DNA from: Paracoccus sp. MA
GTDB taxonomy: Bacteria; Pseudomonadota; Alphaproteobacteria; Rhodobacterales; Rhodobacteraceae
Length of the DNA stretch: 64,000 bases
Direction of reading: 5' to 3'
NCBI RefSeq assembly: GCF_020990385.1
Contig: NZ_CP087599.1
Coordinates: 310,001-374,000 of the forward strand
Part shown: piece by piece, positions 34,977 to 41,815 of the stretch
How the letters are laid out: every line of letters begins with the position of its first letter
Position numbering within the stretch: the first letter of the stretch is position 1
Made by a program: the position numbers and the translations under genes
Notes under the pieces: generated by a model
Told to the model about the DNA's origin: nothing
Seen by the model: only the letters and a program-made list of their open reading frames with translations
Databases searched by the model: none

Positions 34977-35001
34977 AACCGGGGGCGGGCCGGAATGTTC
35001 C
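34977..35001 (-). promoter_or_regulatory. EcfG-type promoter upstream of the WFGD protein gene
   Basis: On the minus strand GGAAC (34997-35001), 16 bases, GGTT (34977-34980), 49 bases before the ATG. The -35 element reads GGAACATTCC, as at 34298. Confidence 0.68.
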
Positions 35002-35018
35002 TGAAAACCGCCGCCCGC

Positions 35019-35492
35019 CTACCAGAGCTGCGCCGGCCGGGCGATCATCAGCCAGAAGATGCCGAGGACGGCGGCAAAGGCCGGAAAGCCGAAGGCGAAC
35101 CAGGTCCGGAACAGCCGGAAATAGCGCGGCGGCAGCGCCTGCCCCTCGCGCAGCGCCGCCACGGCAAGGTCGCGCATCCGCATCTGCATCCAGACCACCG
35201 GCAGCCAGAAGGCGCCGGTCAGCAGATAAAGCAGCAGCGACAGCACGATCCAGTGCTCGCCCAGCCCGTAGCCCAGATGCCAGGCCAGCGCGAGCCCGGT
35301 CAGCGGCTGCGCCACCACGGCGGTGGCGGTGAACAGGAAATCCGCGATCACCACGATCCGCGCCACGCCGGCGATCACTGCCTTGTCGCCCGAGCGATGC
35401 GCCAGCAGCATGAAGAAGGCGATGCCGGCGCCGGTCCCCAGCAGCACCGAAGCGCCGATGATATGCAGGTATTTCAGGCCAAGATACAGCAT
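35019..35492 (-). CDS. DUF2269-type small integral membrane protein
   Basis: This 157-residue protein has four hydrophobic helices (YLHIIGASVLLGTGAGIAFF, IVVIADFLFTATAVV, WIVLSLLLYLLTGAFW, AFGFPAFAAVLGIFW) and conserved histidines in the first helix. This resembles the DUF2269 membrane family, whose function I do not know. The start at 35492 shares one base with the stop of the upstream SDR-DoxX gene, so it is translationally coupled to it and under the same EcfG-type promoter at 36882-36906. Confidence 0.75.
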   Translation of the reverse strand: MLYLGLKYLHIIGASVLLGTGAGIAFFMLLAHRSGDKAVIAGVARIVVIADFLFTATAVVAQPLTGLALAWHLGYGLGEHWIVLSLLLYLLTGAFWLPVVWMQMRMRDLAVAALREGQALPPRYFRLFRTWFAFGFPAFAAVLGIFWLMIARPAQLW

Positions 35493-36781
35493 CAGCGTTC
35501 GTCCAGGATCGCCAGCGCCACGAAATGCGCGACAAGGATCGGCCAGATCTTCAGCAGGGGCCCCAGCGGTTCGTTCCACAGCTCGGGCAGCAGCAGCGTG
35601 CCGGCGACGATGTAGAAACAGGACAGCCCGATCGCCGCCCACAGCCCGCGCCGCGCCGTCGGCCGCCAGGCGATGGCCAGCCCGATGGCCAGATCGGCCA
35701 GCGCCCCGGCGACCACGCCCGGCCCGGCCAAGGCGCCGGTCCGGGCGCGATGCATCAGCTCCAGCCCGTTCTCGAAGCCGGTGGTCAGCGAAATCACCGC
35801 CGTCAGCGTCCAGAACAGCACCAGCACCACGAACAGAACCGGCTTGATGGGGTAAAGCCCGGCGAACCAGCGTTCCTGGACCGAGGCCGGACGTGCGCGC
35901 AGCGCCTCGGCCAGGCTGCGGGGCCGGATGCCGGTGATCTGCGTCCAGGGCCCGGGATCGCCGACGGCGCCGTGGCGGATCTCGCGCCGCGCGGTGCTGC
36001 GCAGCGGCGGGCGCCAGCCCAGCCTGCCGGCCAGATCGCCCAGCCGGTAAAGCAGCCCGGCCGCCCATCGCGGCAGCGCCAGGGTCCGGGCCGGGCGCCA
36101 GCCCAGCCAGACGCGATGCAGCGCCACCACCTCGGCAAAGGACAGCCGTTCGGGCCCGGCCAGTTCCAGCGCCAGCCGTGCCGGCCGGTCGGGCTGGACG
36201 ACGAAGGCCACGGTCTCGACGACATCCTCCAGCGCCACCACCTGCAGGGGGCCGGTCTCGGGCATCACCGGCAGCACCGGCAGGACCGCCAGACCCCGGA
36301 TCAGCGCGCTGGCGCCGAAGACCGGGCCGCCCAGCACCACCGAGGGCCGCAGGATCACCCAGTCCAGATCCAGCGCCATCAGCGCCCTGTCGCCTTCGAG
36401 CTTGCTGGCCGAGAAGGCCGAGGCCTGCTGCCGGTCCACCCCGATGGCCGAGAAATGCACCACCCGCCGGATGCCGGCCGCCGCGCAGGCGCGAAACAGC
36501 GCCGCCGCGCCGCCGGCATGGGCGGCCGTCGTGTCCTCGCGGGCATTGTCCTGCAGCACGCCGACGCAATTCACCACCGCCTCGACCCCCTCAAGATGCG
36601 GCCGCCAGAGGTCGGGATCGTCCGCCTGCCCGAAATCCACCCGGATCCATCGCGACACCGCGCCGAAGGCGGGCGGGCGGGCGCTGCGGCTTGCCCCCAG
36701 CACGACATGGCCGTCGGCGGCAAGCCGGGCGCAGACGCTCTGCCCGATCAGGCCGGTCGCGCCTGTCACCAGCACCCTCAT
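35492..36781 (-). CDS. NAD(P)-binding SDR fused to a DoxX-like membrane domain
   Basis: This 429-residue fusion has residues 1-280 as an extended short-chain dehydrogenase/NmrA-like domain (VTGATGLIGQSV, NCVGVLQDN, VHFSAIGVD). The C-terminal 130 residues hold four hydrophobic helices typical of DoxX-like proteins (PVLFVVLVLFWTLTAVISLT, FYIVAGTLLLPELWNEPLGP). Such fusions are found in bacteria with unclear redox roles. The start at 36781 has no strong ribosome site but is the first Met of the Rossmann fold. Transcription probably starts from the EcfG-type promoter 100 bases upstream, and the DUF2269 gene follows with one-base overlap. Confidence 0.82.
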   Translation of the reverse strand: MRVLVTGATGLIGQSVCARLAADGHVVLGASRSARPPAFGAVSRWIRVDFGQADDPDLWRPHLEGVEAVVNCVGVLQDNAREDTTAAHAGGAAALFRACAAAGIRRVVHFSAIGVDRQQASAFSASKLEGDRALMALDLDWVILRPSVVLGGPVFGASALIRGLAVLPVLPVMPETGPLQVVALEDVVETVAFVVQPDRPARLALELAGPERLSFAEVVALHRVWLGWRPARTLALPRWAAGLLYRLGDLAGRLGWRPPLRSTARREIRHGAVGDPGPWTQITGIRPRSLAEALRARPASVQERWFAGLYPIKPVLFVVLVLFWTLTAVISLTTGFENGLELMHRARTGALAGPGVVAGALADLAIGLAIAWRPTARRGLWAAIGLSCFYIVAGTLLLPELWNEPLGPLLKIWPILVAHFVALAILDER

Positions 36782-36881
36782 GGCCGGCCGGCCCGCGGCG
36801 TGCTTCTGGGCCGCATGGCGGCGGCGCGCCTGAAAGCTGGGTGGTTCATGGTCCCGTCTCCCGCAAGAAAGGCCGGTCCTG

Positions 36882-36906
36882 AACCCGCTGGCGGCGGCTT
36901 TGTTCC
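36882..36906 (-). promoter_or_regulatory. EcfG-type promoter upstream of the SDR-DoxX operon
   Basis: On the minus strand GGAAC (36902-36906), 16 bases, GGTT (36882-36885), leaving a leader of about 95 bases. Confidence 0.65.
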
Positions 36907-36984
36907 GGCGTCGACGAAAAGCCCGGCCAAGGGTCATGTCGCGCAGGCAGCGCCTTTCGCGGTTTCAAAGGACCGGCCGGAGGA

Positions 36985-37011
36985 AGCCCCCCGCTTTTAA
37001 AACGGGGGGCT
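36985..37011. terminator. Strong bidirectional terminator-like hairpin
   Basis: AGCCCCCCG (36985-36993) pairs with CGGGGGGCT (37003-37011). The 9-base centre CTTTTAAAA provides T-runs in either direction. It lies 5 bases after the stop of the 41-residue membrane peptide gene. Confidence 0.75.
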
Positions 37012-37016
37012 GGCTC

Positions 37017-37142
37017 TCAATGCTCGGCAGGTTCGATCCATACTCCCATCGCCTGCATTGCAATCACCGACGCTGCTGCAAAAACCGCGCCGGTCATGAC
37101 GCCGGCGACCAGCGCCGATGCGAGAATCGTTTGATGTGGCAT
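37017..37142 (-). CDS. 41-residue single-span membrane peptide
   Basis: This small frame encodes 41 residues: a short polar start, a long hydrophobic helix (ILASALVAGVMTGAVFAAAS and on), then a polar tail ending WIEPAEH. An AGGAGGTG ribosome site stands five bases before the ATG at 37142, and a strong terminator follows at once. This complete small transcription unit is better supported than most frames of this size. I do not recognise the family. I found no EcfG-type promoter upstream. Confidence 0.65.
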   Translation of the reverse strand: MPHQTILASALVAGVMTGAVFAAASVIAMQAMGVWIEPAEH

Positions 37143-37296
37143 GCTCACCTCCTGATGCCTGTGAGCGGCGCCCCCACGCGCTTATGGAATTAACGCATGA
37201 GCAAAAACCCATTGGCGGAAATTGGCTGGACTGCCCATTGCGTCAGCACCCTGCAAGGCGAAATGGCACAGCCGTTTCCGGAATACGGGCGTGTCT

Positions 37297-37321
37297 GGAA
37301 CAATGCAGCGATTTTCCGGTT
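37297..37321 (+). promoter_or_regulatory. EcfG-type promoter upstream of two small hydrophilic genes
   Basis: GGAAC (37297-37301), 16 bases, GGTT (37318-37321), 49 bases before the ATG at 37371. Confidence 0.68.
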
Positions 37322-37370
37322 GTTAGCGCCTTTGCCGGAAAAGGCATTTCAGCGAGGAAAGGAAAAAGCC

Positions 37371-37568
37371 ATGGCAAGCAAGCATCCCAAGACCCGCCAT
37401 CCCTCGGACGCCGATCTGCGGCACGATCCCGGTATCGGCCGTTCGAAGGGCGTCAACCGCAAAGACCCCGAGATCGGCGGCGAAAATACCTTCGAGGGCG
37501 ATGTGCTGAACGATACCACGCCGCAGGGCGGCGTCGATCCCCGGCAGCGCGGCCGCGAAAACAAGTGA
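37371..37568 (+). CDS. Small hydrophilic stress-island protein (65 aa)
   Basis: This 65-residue, highly charged protein has no hydrophobic core (ASKHPKTRHPSDADLRHDPG at the start, VDPRQRGRENK at the end). The ATG at 37371 has an AGGAAAGGA ribosome site, and an EcfG-type promoter lies 49 bases upstream. Composition suggests a disordered protein. I do not recognise a family. The longer upstream extension of the frame is not needed, because the promoter would lie inside it. Confidence 0.7.
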   Translation: MASKHPKTRHPSDADLRHDPGIGRSKGVNRKDPEIGGENTFEGDVLNDTTPQGGVDPRQRGRENK

Positions 37569-37597
37569 CGCGGCGATATAATATCCAGGAGGCAAGA

Positions 37598-37846
37598 ATG
37601 ACCGGAAAGAAAACCCGTCAACAGCAGCGCCAGATTATCGAGAAGCGCGTGGATACCAGCAATGCCGGCAAGGATTTCGATCCCCGCCCCTATCTTGAGG
37701 CCGCAAAACATCCTGAGGGGCAAATAACCGAAGGGCGGGTCAGGCCGCAGGATCTGGAAAACGACGATGGCGACCCTTCTCCCAAGGGGGAAAATCAGGA
37801 AAGCCAGCACCACAAGCGCGACGGCCGGCCGGAGGACGAGGGCTGA
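37598..37846 (+). CDS. Small hydrophilic stress-island protein (82 aa)
   Basis: This 82-residue protein is rich in Lys, Gln, Asp and Glu. It starts MTGKKTRQQQRQIIEKRVDT and ends in a polar tail (HHKRDGRPEDEG). AGGAGG stands six bases before the ATG, and the gap to the preceding small gene is 29 bases, so both are probably on one transcript from the EcfG-type promoter. No family is recognised; it is likely disordered. Confidence 0.68.
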   Translation: MTGKKTRQQQRQIIEKRVDTSNAGKDFDPRPYLEAAKHPEGQITEGRVRPQDLENDDGDPSPKGENQESQHHKRDGRPEDEG

Positions 37847-38246
37847 ACCCCGCCCGGCCGAATGGCGAACCCGGCCGGTTCATCGCCCGAGGGCGGCCGG
37901 ATCGAGGCCGAAGCGCCCGAGCCGGGGTCGCCATCCCCCGACCGCCCGGAATTCGGCTCGGCCATCCGGCGATGCCGCTCGGCCAGCATTCTCGGCCAGC
38001 ATTCCCGCGGGCGTCACATGCGCCGCCGCCACCTGCAGCCGGGTTTTCCTGCCGGTAACGATCTGCTCCTCCCCGCCATCATCGCCTTGAAGCCCGCCTC
38101 GGCCACCGAGGTGGATCCTCTGTTTCATGCGGGGCCTGGCCGGGGTGGACGGCCAGCAGCGCCGTCGCCCGGCTTGAGGCTGTCTTGTCCTTCCGCAGGT
38201 CCTGCAGGGCGGCGGCTGCATCCCGAACTCTCCCGTCCGACGTGAT
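37847..38246. other. Intergenic stretch without a supportable gene
   Basis: This is about 400 bases between the convergent ends of the 82-residue protein gene and the tail-anchored protein gene. Open frames of 60-127 codons exist on both strands, but none has a ribosome site or recognisable sequence. A terminator is expected here; the DNA is so GC-rich that I could not single one out. Confidence 0.45.
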
Positions 38247-38630
38247 TCAGTTTTGGCTGTTTGCGCGGATGAGGATGGCTGTGATGATGATCAGCAGCAG
38301 GATGGCGAGGACGGCGAGCCTCTGCGGCAGGGGGCGCGGGCCGGGGTTGCGGCGGGCGCGGGCGCCCTGGGCCAGCTCGGCGCGGCGCGCCAGGCGCAGC
38401 TGCTCGCGGCTGACCGGGGTGCCCGCCGCCTCGTCGTCGGTGCCCAGCGGCGCCGCCGCCGGGTCGGGAAAGCCCAGCTTGTCGCCGGTCCGGCCGGCGT
38501 CGATCTCGGCGCGCAGCCGCAAGGGATTGGCGCCGCGGCTCTCCTCCGGCCGCTTTCCTGCTTCCGTCTCCGGCCCGGGCGCGCGCGCCTTCTCCATCGC
38601 CTTCTCCGTCGCCTTCTCCGGCCTGCTCAT
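38247..38630 (-). CDS. Tail-anchored hypothetical protein
   Basis: This 127-residue protein has about 100 charged residues (SRPEKATEKAMEKARAPG at the start, EQLRLARRAELAQGARARRN later) followed by one hydrophobic C-terminal segment (LAVLAILLLIIITAILI) and a short polar end. The topology suggests a tail-anchored inner-membrane protein. It lies 54 bases downstream of the repeat-protein gene, with a hairpin between, and may be read with it. No family is recognised. Confidence 0.62.
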   Translation of the reverse strand: MSRPEKATEKAMEKARAPGPETEAGKRPEESRGANPLRLRAEIDAGRTGDKLGFPDPAAAPLGTDDEAAGTPVSREQLRLARRAELAQGARARRNPGPRPLPQRLAVLAILLLIIITAILIRANSQN

Positions 38631-38653
38631 CGATCCGGTCCCACGGGGCGGAA

Positions 38654-38673
38654 AGGGGGCCTTGCGGCCCCCT
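38654..38673 (-). terminator. Hairpin after the repeat-protein gene
   Basis: AGGGGGCC (38654-38661), loop of four, GGCCCCCT (38666-38673), followed on the minus strand by TTTCC. It may terminate, or attenuate, transcription into the 38630 gene. Confidence 0.5.
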
Positions 38674-38684
38674 CTCGCCCGGGT

Positions 38685-39371
38685 TCAGCGGCGCCCGCGC
38701 GAGGCATGGCGCCGGTCGTCGTCATCGTCGCGGCGATGGTCCCAGCCGCGGCGTGCCGCCTCGGCATGGCCCTCGGGATCGCCGAACCAGCCGCCCTGGC
38801 CGCCCTGGCCCTGGCCGCGCCCATAATCGTCGTCGCGCCCGCGCGAGGCATAGCGCCGGTCGTCGTCATAGCGCCGCGAGGAGGCGTAGCGGCGGTCGTC
38901 GTCGTCGCTCACGAAGCGGCCGCGGCTGTCGCGCTCGCGGTCGTCGTCCCGGCGCGACGCGCCCTGCCCGGCGCCCCGGCCGCGCGAGCCGTAGCGGTCG
39001 TCGTCATCGTCGCGGCGGTGGTCCCAGCCGCGGCGTGCCGCCTCGGCATGGCCCTCGGGGTCGCCGAACCAGCCGCCCTGGCCGCGGTCGCGCCCATAAT
39101 CGTCGTCGCGCCCGCGCGAAGCATAGCGACGGTCGTCGTCGTAGCGCCGCGAGGAGGCGTAGCGGCGGTCGTCGTCGTAGCGCCGCGAGGAGGCATAGCG
39201 GCGGTCGTCGTCGTCGCTCGCGAAGCGGCCGCGGCTGTCGCGCTCGCGGTCGTCGTCCCGGCCCGACGCGCCCCGCCCGGAGCCCCGCCCGCGCGAGCCA
39301 TGGCGGTCGTCGTCGTCGCTGACGAAGCGGCCGCGCTCGTCGCGCTCGGGCATGTTCGAATTCCTCGGCAT
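38685..39371 (-). CDS. WFGD repeat protein from an internal in-frame start (short form)
   Basis: AGGAGG stands six bases before the ATG at 39371, inside the longer open frame, giving a 228-residue product. It begins MPRNSNMPERDERGRFVSDD and consists of two near-identical units of about 94 residues (282 bp offset in DNA). Each has RGRFxSDDDDR, RRYDDDRRYAS copies, and GGWFGDPEGHAEAARRGWDH. It is almost entirely Asp, Arg, Ser, Tyr and Gly, so probably disordered. The WFGD block links it to the protein at 34437-34928. Function is unknown; the stress-promoter context suggests a protective or condensate-forming role (inference). Confidence 0.7.
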   Translation of the reverse strand: MPRNSNMPERDERGRFVSDDDDRHGSRGRGSGRGASGRDDDRERDSRGRFASDDDDRRYASSRRYDDDRRYASSRRYDDDRRYASRGRDDDYGRDRGQGGWFGDPEGHAEAARRGWDHRRDDDDDRYGSRGRGAGQGASRRDDDRERDSRGRFVSDDDDRRYASSRRYDDDRRYASRGRDDDYGRGQGQGGQGGWFGDPEGHAEAARRGWDHRRDDDDDRRHASRGRR

Positions 39372-40082
39372 GATATCCTCCTGATTTGCCGTAAGGTGCC
39401 GCGGTTGCGGCGTCGCCGCGCCGTCCTGCCCGGACAGCGCCGTCATGCAGGCGCGGATGCGCCTGCCCAGGGCCGCGGGCTCCACCCCCGCGGCCCTGGC
39501 CTTGGCAAGAAGGCCGCTGCGCGGCTTCTCCTCGCGTTCGACGATCCCGCCGATCATCCGGGCCGCGACGCGCAGCCCGGCCAGCGCCAGCGGCCCGTCC
39601 AGGTCCCGCCCGGCCCGGCCGAGCAGGAACGACACCAGATCCGCCTCGACGGCGTTCTCGGTCAGCAGCGGGAATTCCTGCAGCCCCGCCTCGGCGGCGG
39701 CGTCGTAGAGCAGCCGATGCGCCCCGGCATGCCGCGCCCAGGCCTCGGCCAGGCGCGGCAGCACGGCTTCGGCCTTTTCGGCATCGGCCACCCCGGCGCA
39801 TTCGCCCAGAAGCGCGCGCAGGGCCTTGTGATGGCCGCGCAGCGCGGCGAAGCCGTCGCCCCGGCCATCCGCCTGATCCTGATCCTGATCCTGATCTTGC
39901 TCCTGATCTTGATCTTGCTCCTGATCCGGCTGCTCCTGATCCGCCTGGTCCTGGCCGGATTGCGCGCCCGATTGCGGCCCCGATTGCGGCCCCGATTGCG
40001 TCCGGGCCCGATCCTCCGGCCCGCCCTCCTGCCCGCCCTCCTGCCGGCGCCTGCTGCCGGAGGTCTCCGTCTCACGCGCCAT
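38685..40082 (-). CDS. Hemerythrin-like protein in frame with a C-terminal WFGD repeat region (long form)
   Basis: This is a 465-residue open frame from the ATG at 40082, which has GGAGG eight bases upstream and an EcfG-type promoter 44 bases further up. Residues 1-75 are low-complexity Gln/Asp/Glu/Ser (QSGPQSGPQSGAQSG, DQEQDQDQEQDQDQ). Residues about 76-235 are helical with GHHKALRALL and HAGAHRLLYDAA, suggesting a hemerythrin-like metal-binding bundle (tentative). The rest is the D/R/Y-rich repeat protein also made from an internal start at 39371. There is no stop between the two parts, so read-through gives the fusion unless translation stalls. Proteolysis or separate initiation could also yield two products. 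Confidence 0.6.
   Translation of the reverse strand: MARETETSGSRRRQEGGQEGGPEDRARTQSGPQSGPQSGAQSGQDQADQEQPDQEQDQDQEQDQDQDQDQADGRGDGFAALRGHHKALRALLGECAGVADAEKAEAVLPRLAEAWARHAGAHRLLYDAAAEAGLQEFPLLTENAVEADLVSFLLGRAGRDLDGPLALAGLRVAARMIGGIVEREEKPRSGLLAKARAAGVEPAALGRRIRACMTALSGQDGAATPQPRHLTANQEDIMPRNSNMPERDERGRFVSDDDDRHGSRGRGSGRGASGRDDDRERDSRGRFASDDDDRRYASSRRYDDDRRYASSRRYDDDRRYASRGRDDDYGRDRGQGGWFGDPEGHAEAARRGWDHRRDDDDDRYGSRGRGAGQGASRRDDDRERDSRGRFVSDDDDRRYASSRRYDDDRRYASRGRDDDYGRGQGQGGQGGWFGDPEGHAEAARRGWDHRRDDDDDRRHASRGRR
39872..40004. repeat. Hexamer and 12-bp tandem repeats inside the hemerythrin-like gene
   Basis: From 39872 to about 39950 the DNA is built of CTGATC-type six-base repeats coding for Asp-Gln/Glu-Gln runs. 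From about 39958 to 40004 a 12-base unit (CGATTGCGGCCC and variants) repeats four times, coding Gln-Ser-Gly-Pro. Both units are multiples of three, so length changes keep the frame. Confidence 0.75.
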
Positions 40083-40441
40083 GTGATGCCTCCATCTGAT
40101 GCCCCTCCATGCTGTGGGGCCGATGAACCGGCAGGGGGCGCAAATGTTCCCGCCCCGGCCCAGGCCGCCGCGGCGACGGCAGGGGCCGGAAGGCAGGGAA
40201 AGGAACGGGGGCCGCCGGGGCCACCCCCCCTCCGCAAGCCGCCGCAAGCCGCCGCAAGTCCTTGGAACGCAAGGCCCCCGGAACGCCAGGCCCCCGGCGG
40301 CGCCCCGCCCGCATCGCCCGAATGTGAGCGGGAGGGCGCGTCCCGTTCTGCAACACTGCCGGAATATGCAGGTTGCAGAGGGTCGCCAAGCGGCGACGAT
40401 CGATTAAGATATGTCAACTCGCCTGGAAGATGGAGACCCCG
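40083..40441. other. Divergent intergenic region with stress promoter and short repeats
   Basis: This is about 359 bases between the hemerythrin-like gene (minus) and the NepR-like gene (plus). It holds the EcfG-type promoter at 40126-40150, and CCGCAAG-based 10-base repeats near 40240. There are two close GGAAC copies (about 40263 and 40279) without a matching second element. No further gene was seen. Confidence 0.5.
40126..40150 (-). promoter_or_regulatory. EcfG-type promoter upstream of the hemerythrin-like/repeat gene
   Basis: On the minus strand GGAAC (40146-40150), 16 bases, GGTT (40126-40129), 44 bases before the ATG at 40082. Confidence 0.7.
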
Positions 40442-40684
40442 ATGGCCAACGCTGAAGGCGGCCCCGCCGTCGATCCCGAGCCGGACCCCGAACTGGACAG
40501 GGCCCTGGCCGACCTGCTGGCGCAGACCGAGAAGGAGCCGGTCTCGCCGCGGCTGCGCGAACTGGCCAGGCGGCTCGAGACGGCGCTCGAGGACGCCCGC
40601 CACCGCCGCGCCGGCCCCGGCAAGGCCGCCGGCAATGGCCCCGGCGATGGCGGCGGTCCCGGCAAGGGCGGCGGCGCCCGCTAG
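40442..40684 (+). CDS. nepR: NepR-like anti-sigma factor
   Basis: This 80-residue protein has a central two-helix segment, LDRALADLLAQTEKEPVSPRL followed by RELARRLETALEDA. It matches the NepR pattern (helix, Glu-Pro-Val/Ile-Pro linker, helix) of the anti-sigma factor that holds EcfG in alphaproteobacteria. The tail is Gly/Pro/Lys-rich and probably disordered. The start at 40442 has GGAG seven bases upstream. It lies 99 bases before an EcfG-like sigma gene in the same direction, the canonical arrangement. The linker Pro is replaced by Ser (EPVSPRL), so the call is probable rather than certain. Confidence 0.62.
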   Translation: MANAEGGPAVDPEPDPELDRALADLLAQTEKEPVSPRLRELARRLETALEDARHRRAGPGKAAGNGPGDGGGPGKGGGAR

Positions 40685-40719
40685 CCCCGGCCGCTTTCCG
40701 CCCGGCCGCGCTTTCGCGC

Positions 40720-40744
40720 GGAACCATCCCCCCGTCCCGGCATT
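40720..40744 (+). promoter_or_regulatory. Weak EcfG-type promoter candidate before the sigma gene
   Basis: GGAAC (40720-40724), 16 bases, CATT (40741-40744), 39 bases before the sigma ATG. The second element deviates from NGTT by one key base, so autoregulation here is only possible. Confidence 0.4.
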
Positions 40745-40783
40745 GACTCGGCGTCGCCACCTCGAGGATCGCGAAGGACCGTC

Positions 40784-41257
40784 ATGTCGGACGACATACT
40801 CGGACATATCCCAGCCCTCCGGGCCTATTCGCGCGCCCTGTGCAGGTCGGTCCCCGATGCCGAGGACCTGGTCCAGGAGACCCTGCTGCGCGCCATCGAG
40901 AACGCCCATCGCTACCGGCCCGGCACCAACATGCGCGCCTGGCTGTTCACCATCATGCGCAACCGCTTCCTGACCAATTGCCAGAAGGCCGCGCGCGAGC
41001 GCACCGGGGCGGCGGATTGCGCCTCGCTGCTGGCGCAGGTCAGGCCCGGGCAGGAATGGCACCTGCAGGCGACCGAGCTGCAGGCGGCGCTGCGCGAGAT
41101 GCCGCGGCATTACCGCGAGGCGATCATCCTGGTCGGGGCGCTCGGCGAGACCTATCTCGACGCCGCCCGCATCCTCGACTGCGACATCGGCACCATCAAG
41201 AGCCGGGTGAACCGGGCGCGTTCGATGCTGCGACGGGTGCTGGAGCCGGCGCTCTGA
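40784..41257 (+). CDS. ecfG: EcfG-type RNA polymerase sigma factor
   Basis: This 157-residue ECF sigma factor has region 2 (IPALRAYSRALCRSVPDAEDLVQETLLRAI, then RYRPGTNMRAWLFTIMRNRF) and region 4 (LREMPRHYREAIILVGALG, and TIKSRVNRARSMLRRVL). The sequence is of the ECF15/EcfG kind that directs the alphaproteobacterial general stress response at GGAAC-N16/17-CGTT promoters. It follows a NepR-like gene and lies within 12 kb of nine such promoters, which strongly supports the assignment. PhyR, the usual anti-anti-sigma factor, is not in the window. Confidence 0.85.
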   Translation: MSDDILGHIPALRAYSRALCRSVPDAEDLVQETLLRAIENAHRYRPGTNMRAWLFTIMRNRFLTNCQKAARERTGAADCASLLAQVRPGQEWHLQATELQAALREMPRHYREAIILVGALGETYLDAARILDCDIGTIKSRVNRARSMLRRVLEPAL

Positions 41258-41400
41258 CCCGACCCCCGGGCCGACCCGGGCCCCGGGCGCCTGGGCCGGG
41301 GCATGGTCATGGCCAGGGCCGGGCGGCTCGCCGGAAGGACGGGCGGGGAACCGGCGCGGGAACATATGCGGGGAAGACGGGCCGGGAACATTTGGAGCCT

Positions 41401-41425
41401 GGAACATTTGCCCGGCCGGGCGGTT
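41401..41425 (+). promoter_or_regulatory. Orphan EcfG-type promoter
   Basis: GGAAC (41401-41405), 16 bases, GGTT (41422-41425), beginning GGAACATTTGC like the site at 40150. It faces the gene-free region up to 42155. Confidence 0.55.
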
Positions 41426-41773
41426 TCCCGCCTTCCCGGAGGCAGCCGGCACGCCCTGCGGAAGTTCCCCTCGCGCGCCGCCGGTCCGCGGCCCGGGGGC
41501 AGGCGCGCCGCGCCGGGCGGTTCCGCCGGCCGCGCGCGCGCCCCTCGGGGCCGCGGCGGGCGCCGGCCCTGCCGGGGTCGGGGCGCGGCCGCCACGCCGC
41601 CGCCCGGCCGCATCCGGAGGACCCGGAGCGGCGGGCCGGCAGGCCGGCGGCGGCCGCGTCCCGATTGAGGCGGCCAGAACGAGGCGGCCAGAATGAGGTG
41701 GAGCGTTCGAGAGGGCCGATCGAGGCGCGGCCGAGCAGGGCGAGGCGAATGATGCCGGCCGACGGGTCCGGCC

Positions 41774-41815
41774 GTGCGTTCGGCCCTGTGCGTTCGGCCT
41801 CGTGCGTTCGGCCTT
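41774..41815. repeat. Three tandem 14-base repeats
   Basis: The unit GTGCGTTCGGCC plus two variable bases (CT, TC, TT) repeats three times at 41774, 41788 and 41802. It lies in the gene-free region; the function is unknown. Confidence 0.7.

Noticed and set aside
37880..38221. Frame of about 113 codons in the gap before the tail-anchored gene
   Set aside because: No ribosome site or motif, and overlapping frames of equal length exist on the other strand.
39872..40004. Tandem repeats as a CRISPR-like array
   Set aside because: Units are 6 and 12 bases without spacers and lie in frame in a coding region.
40263..40284. Two GGAAC copies upstream of the NepR-like gene as a stress promoter
   Set aside because: Neither has an NGTT element 16 or 17 bases downstream.
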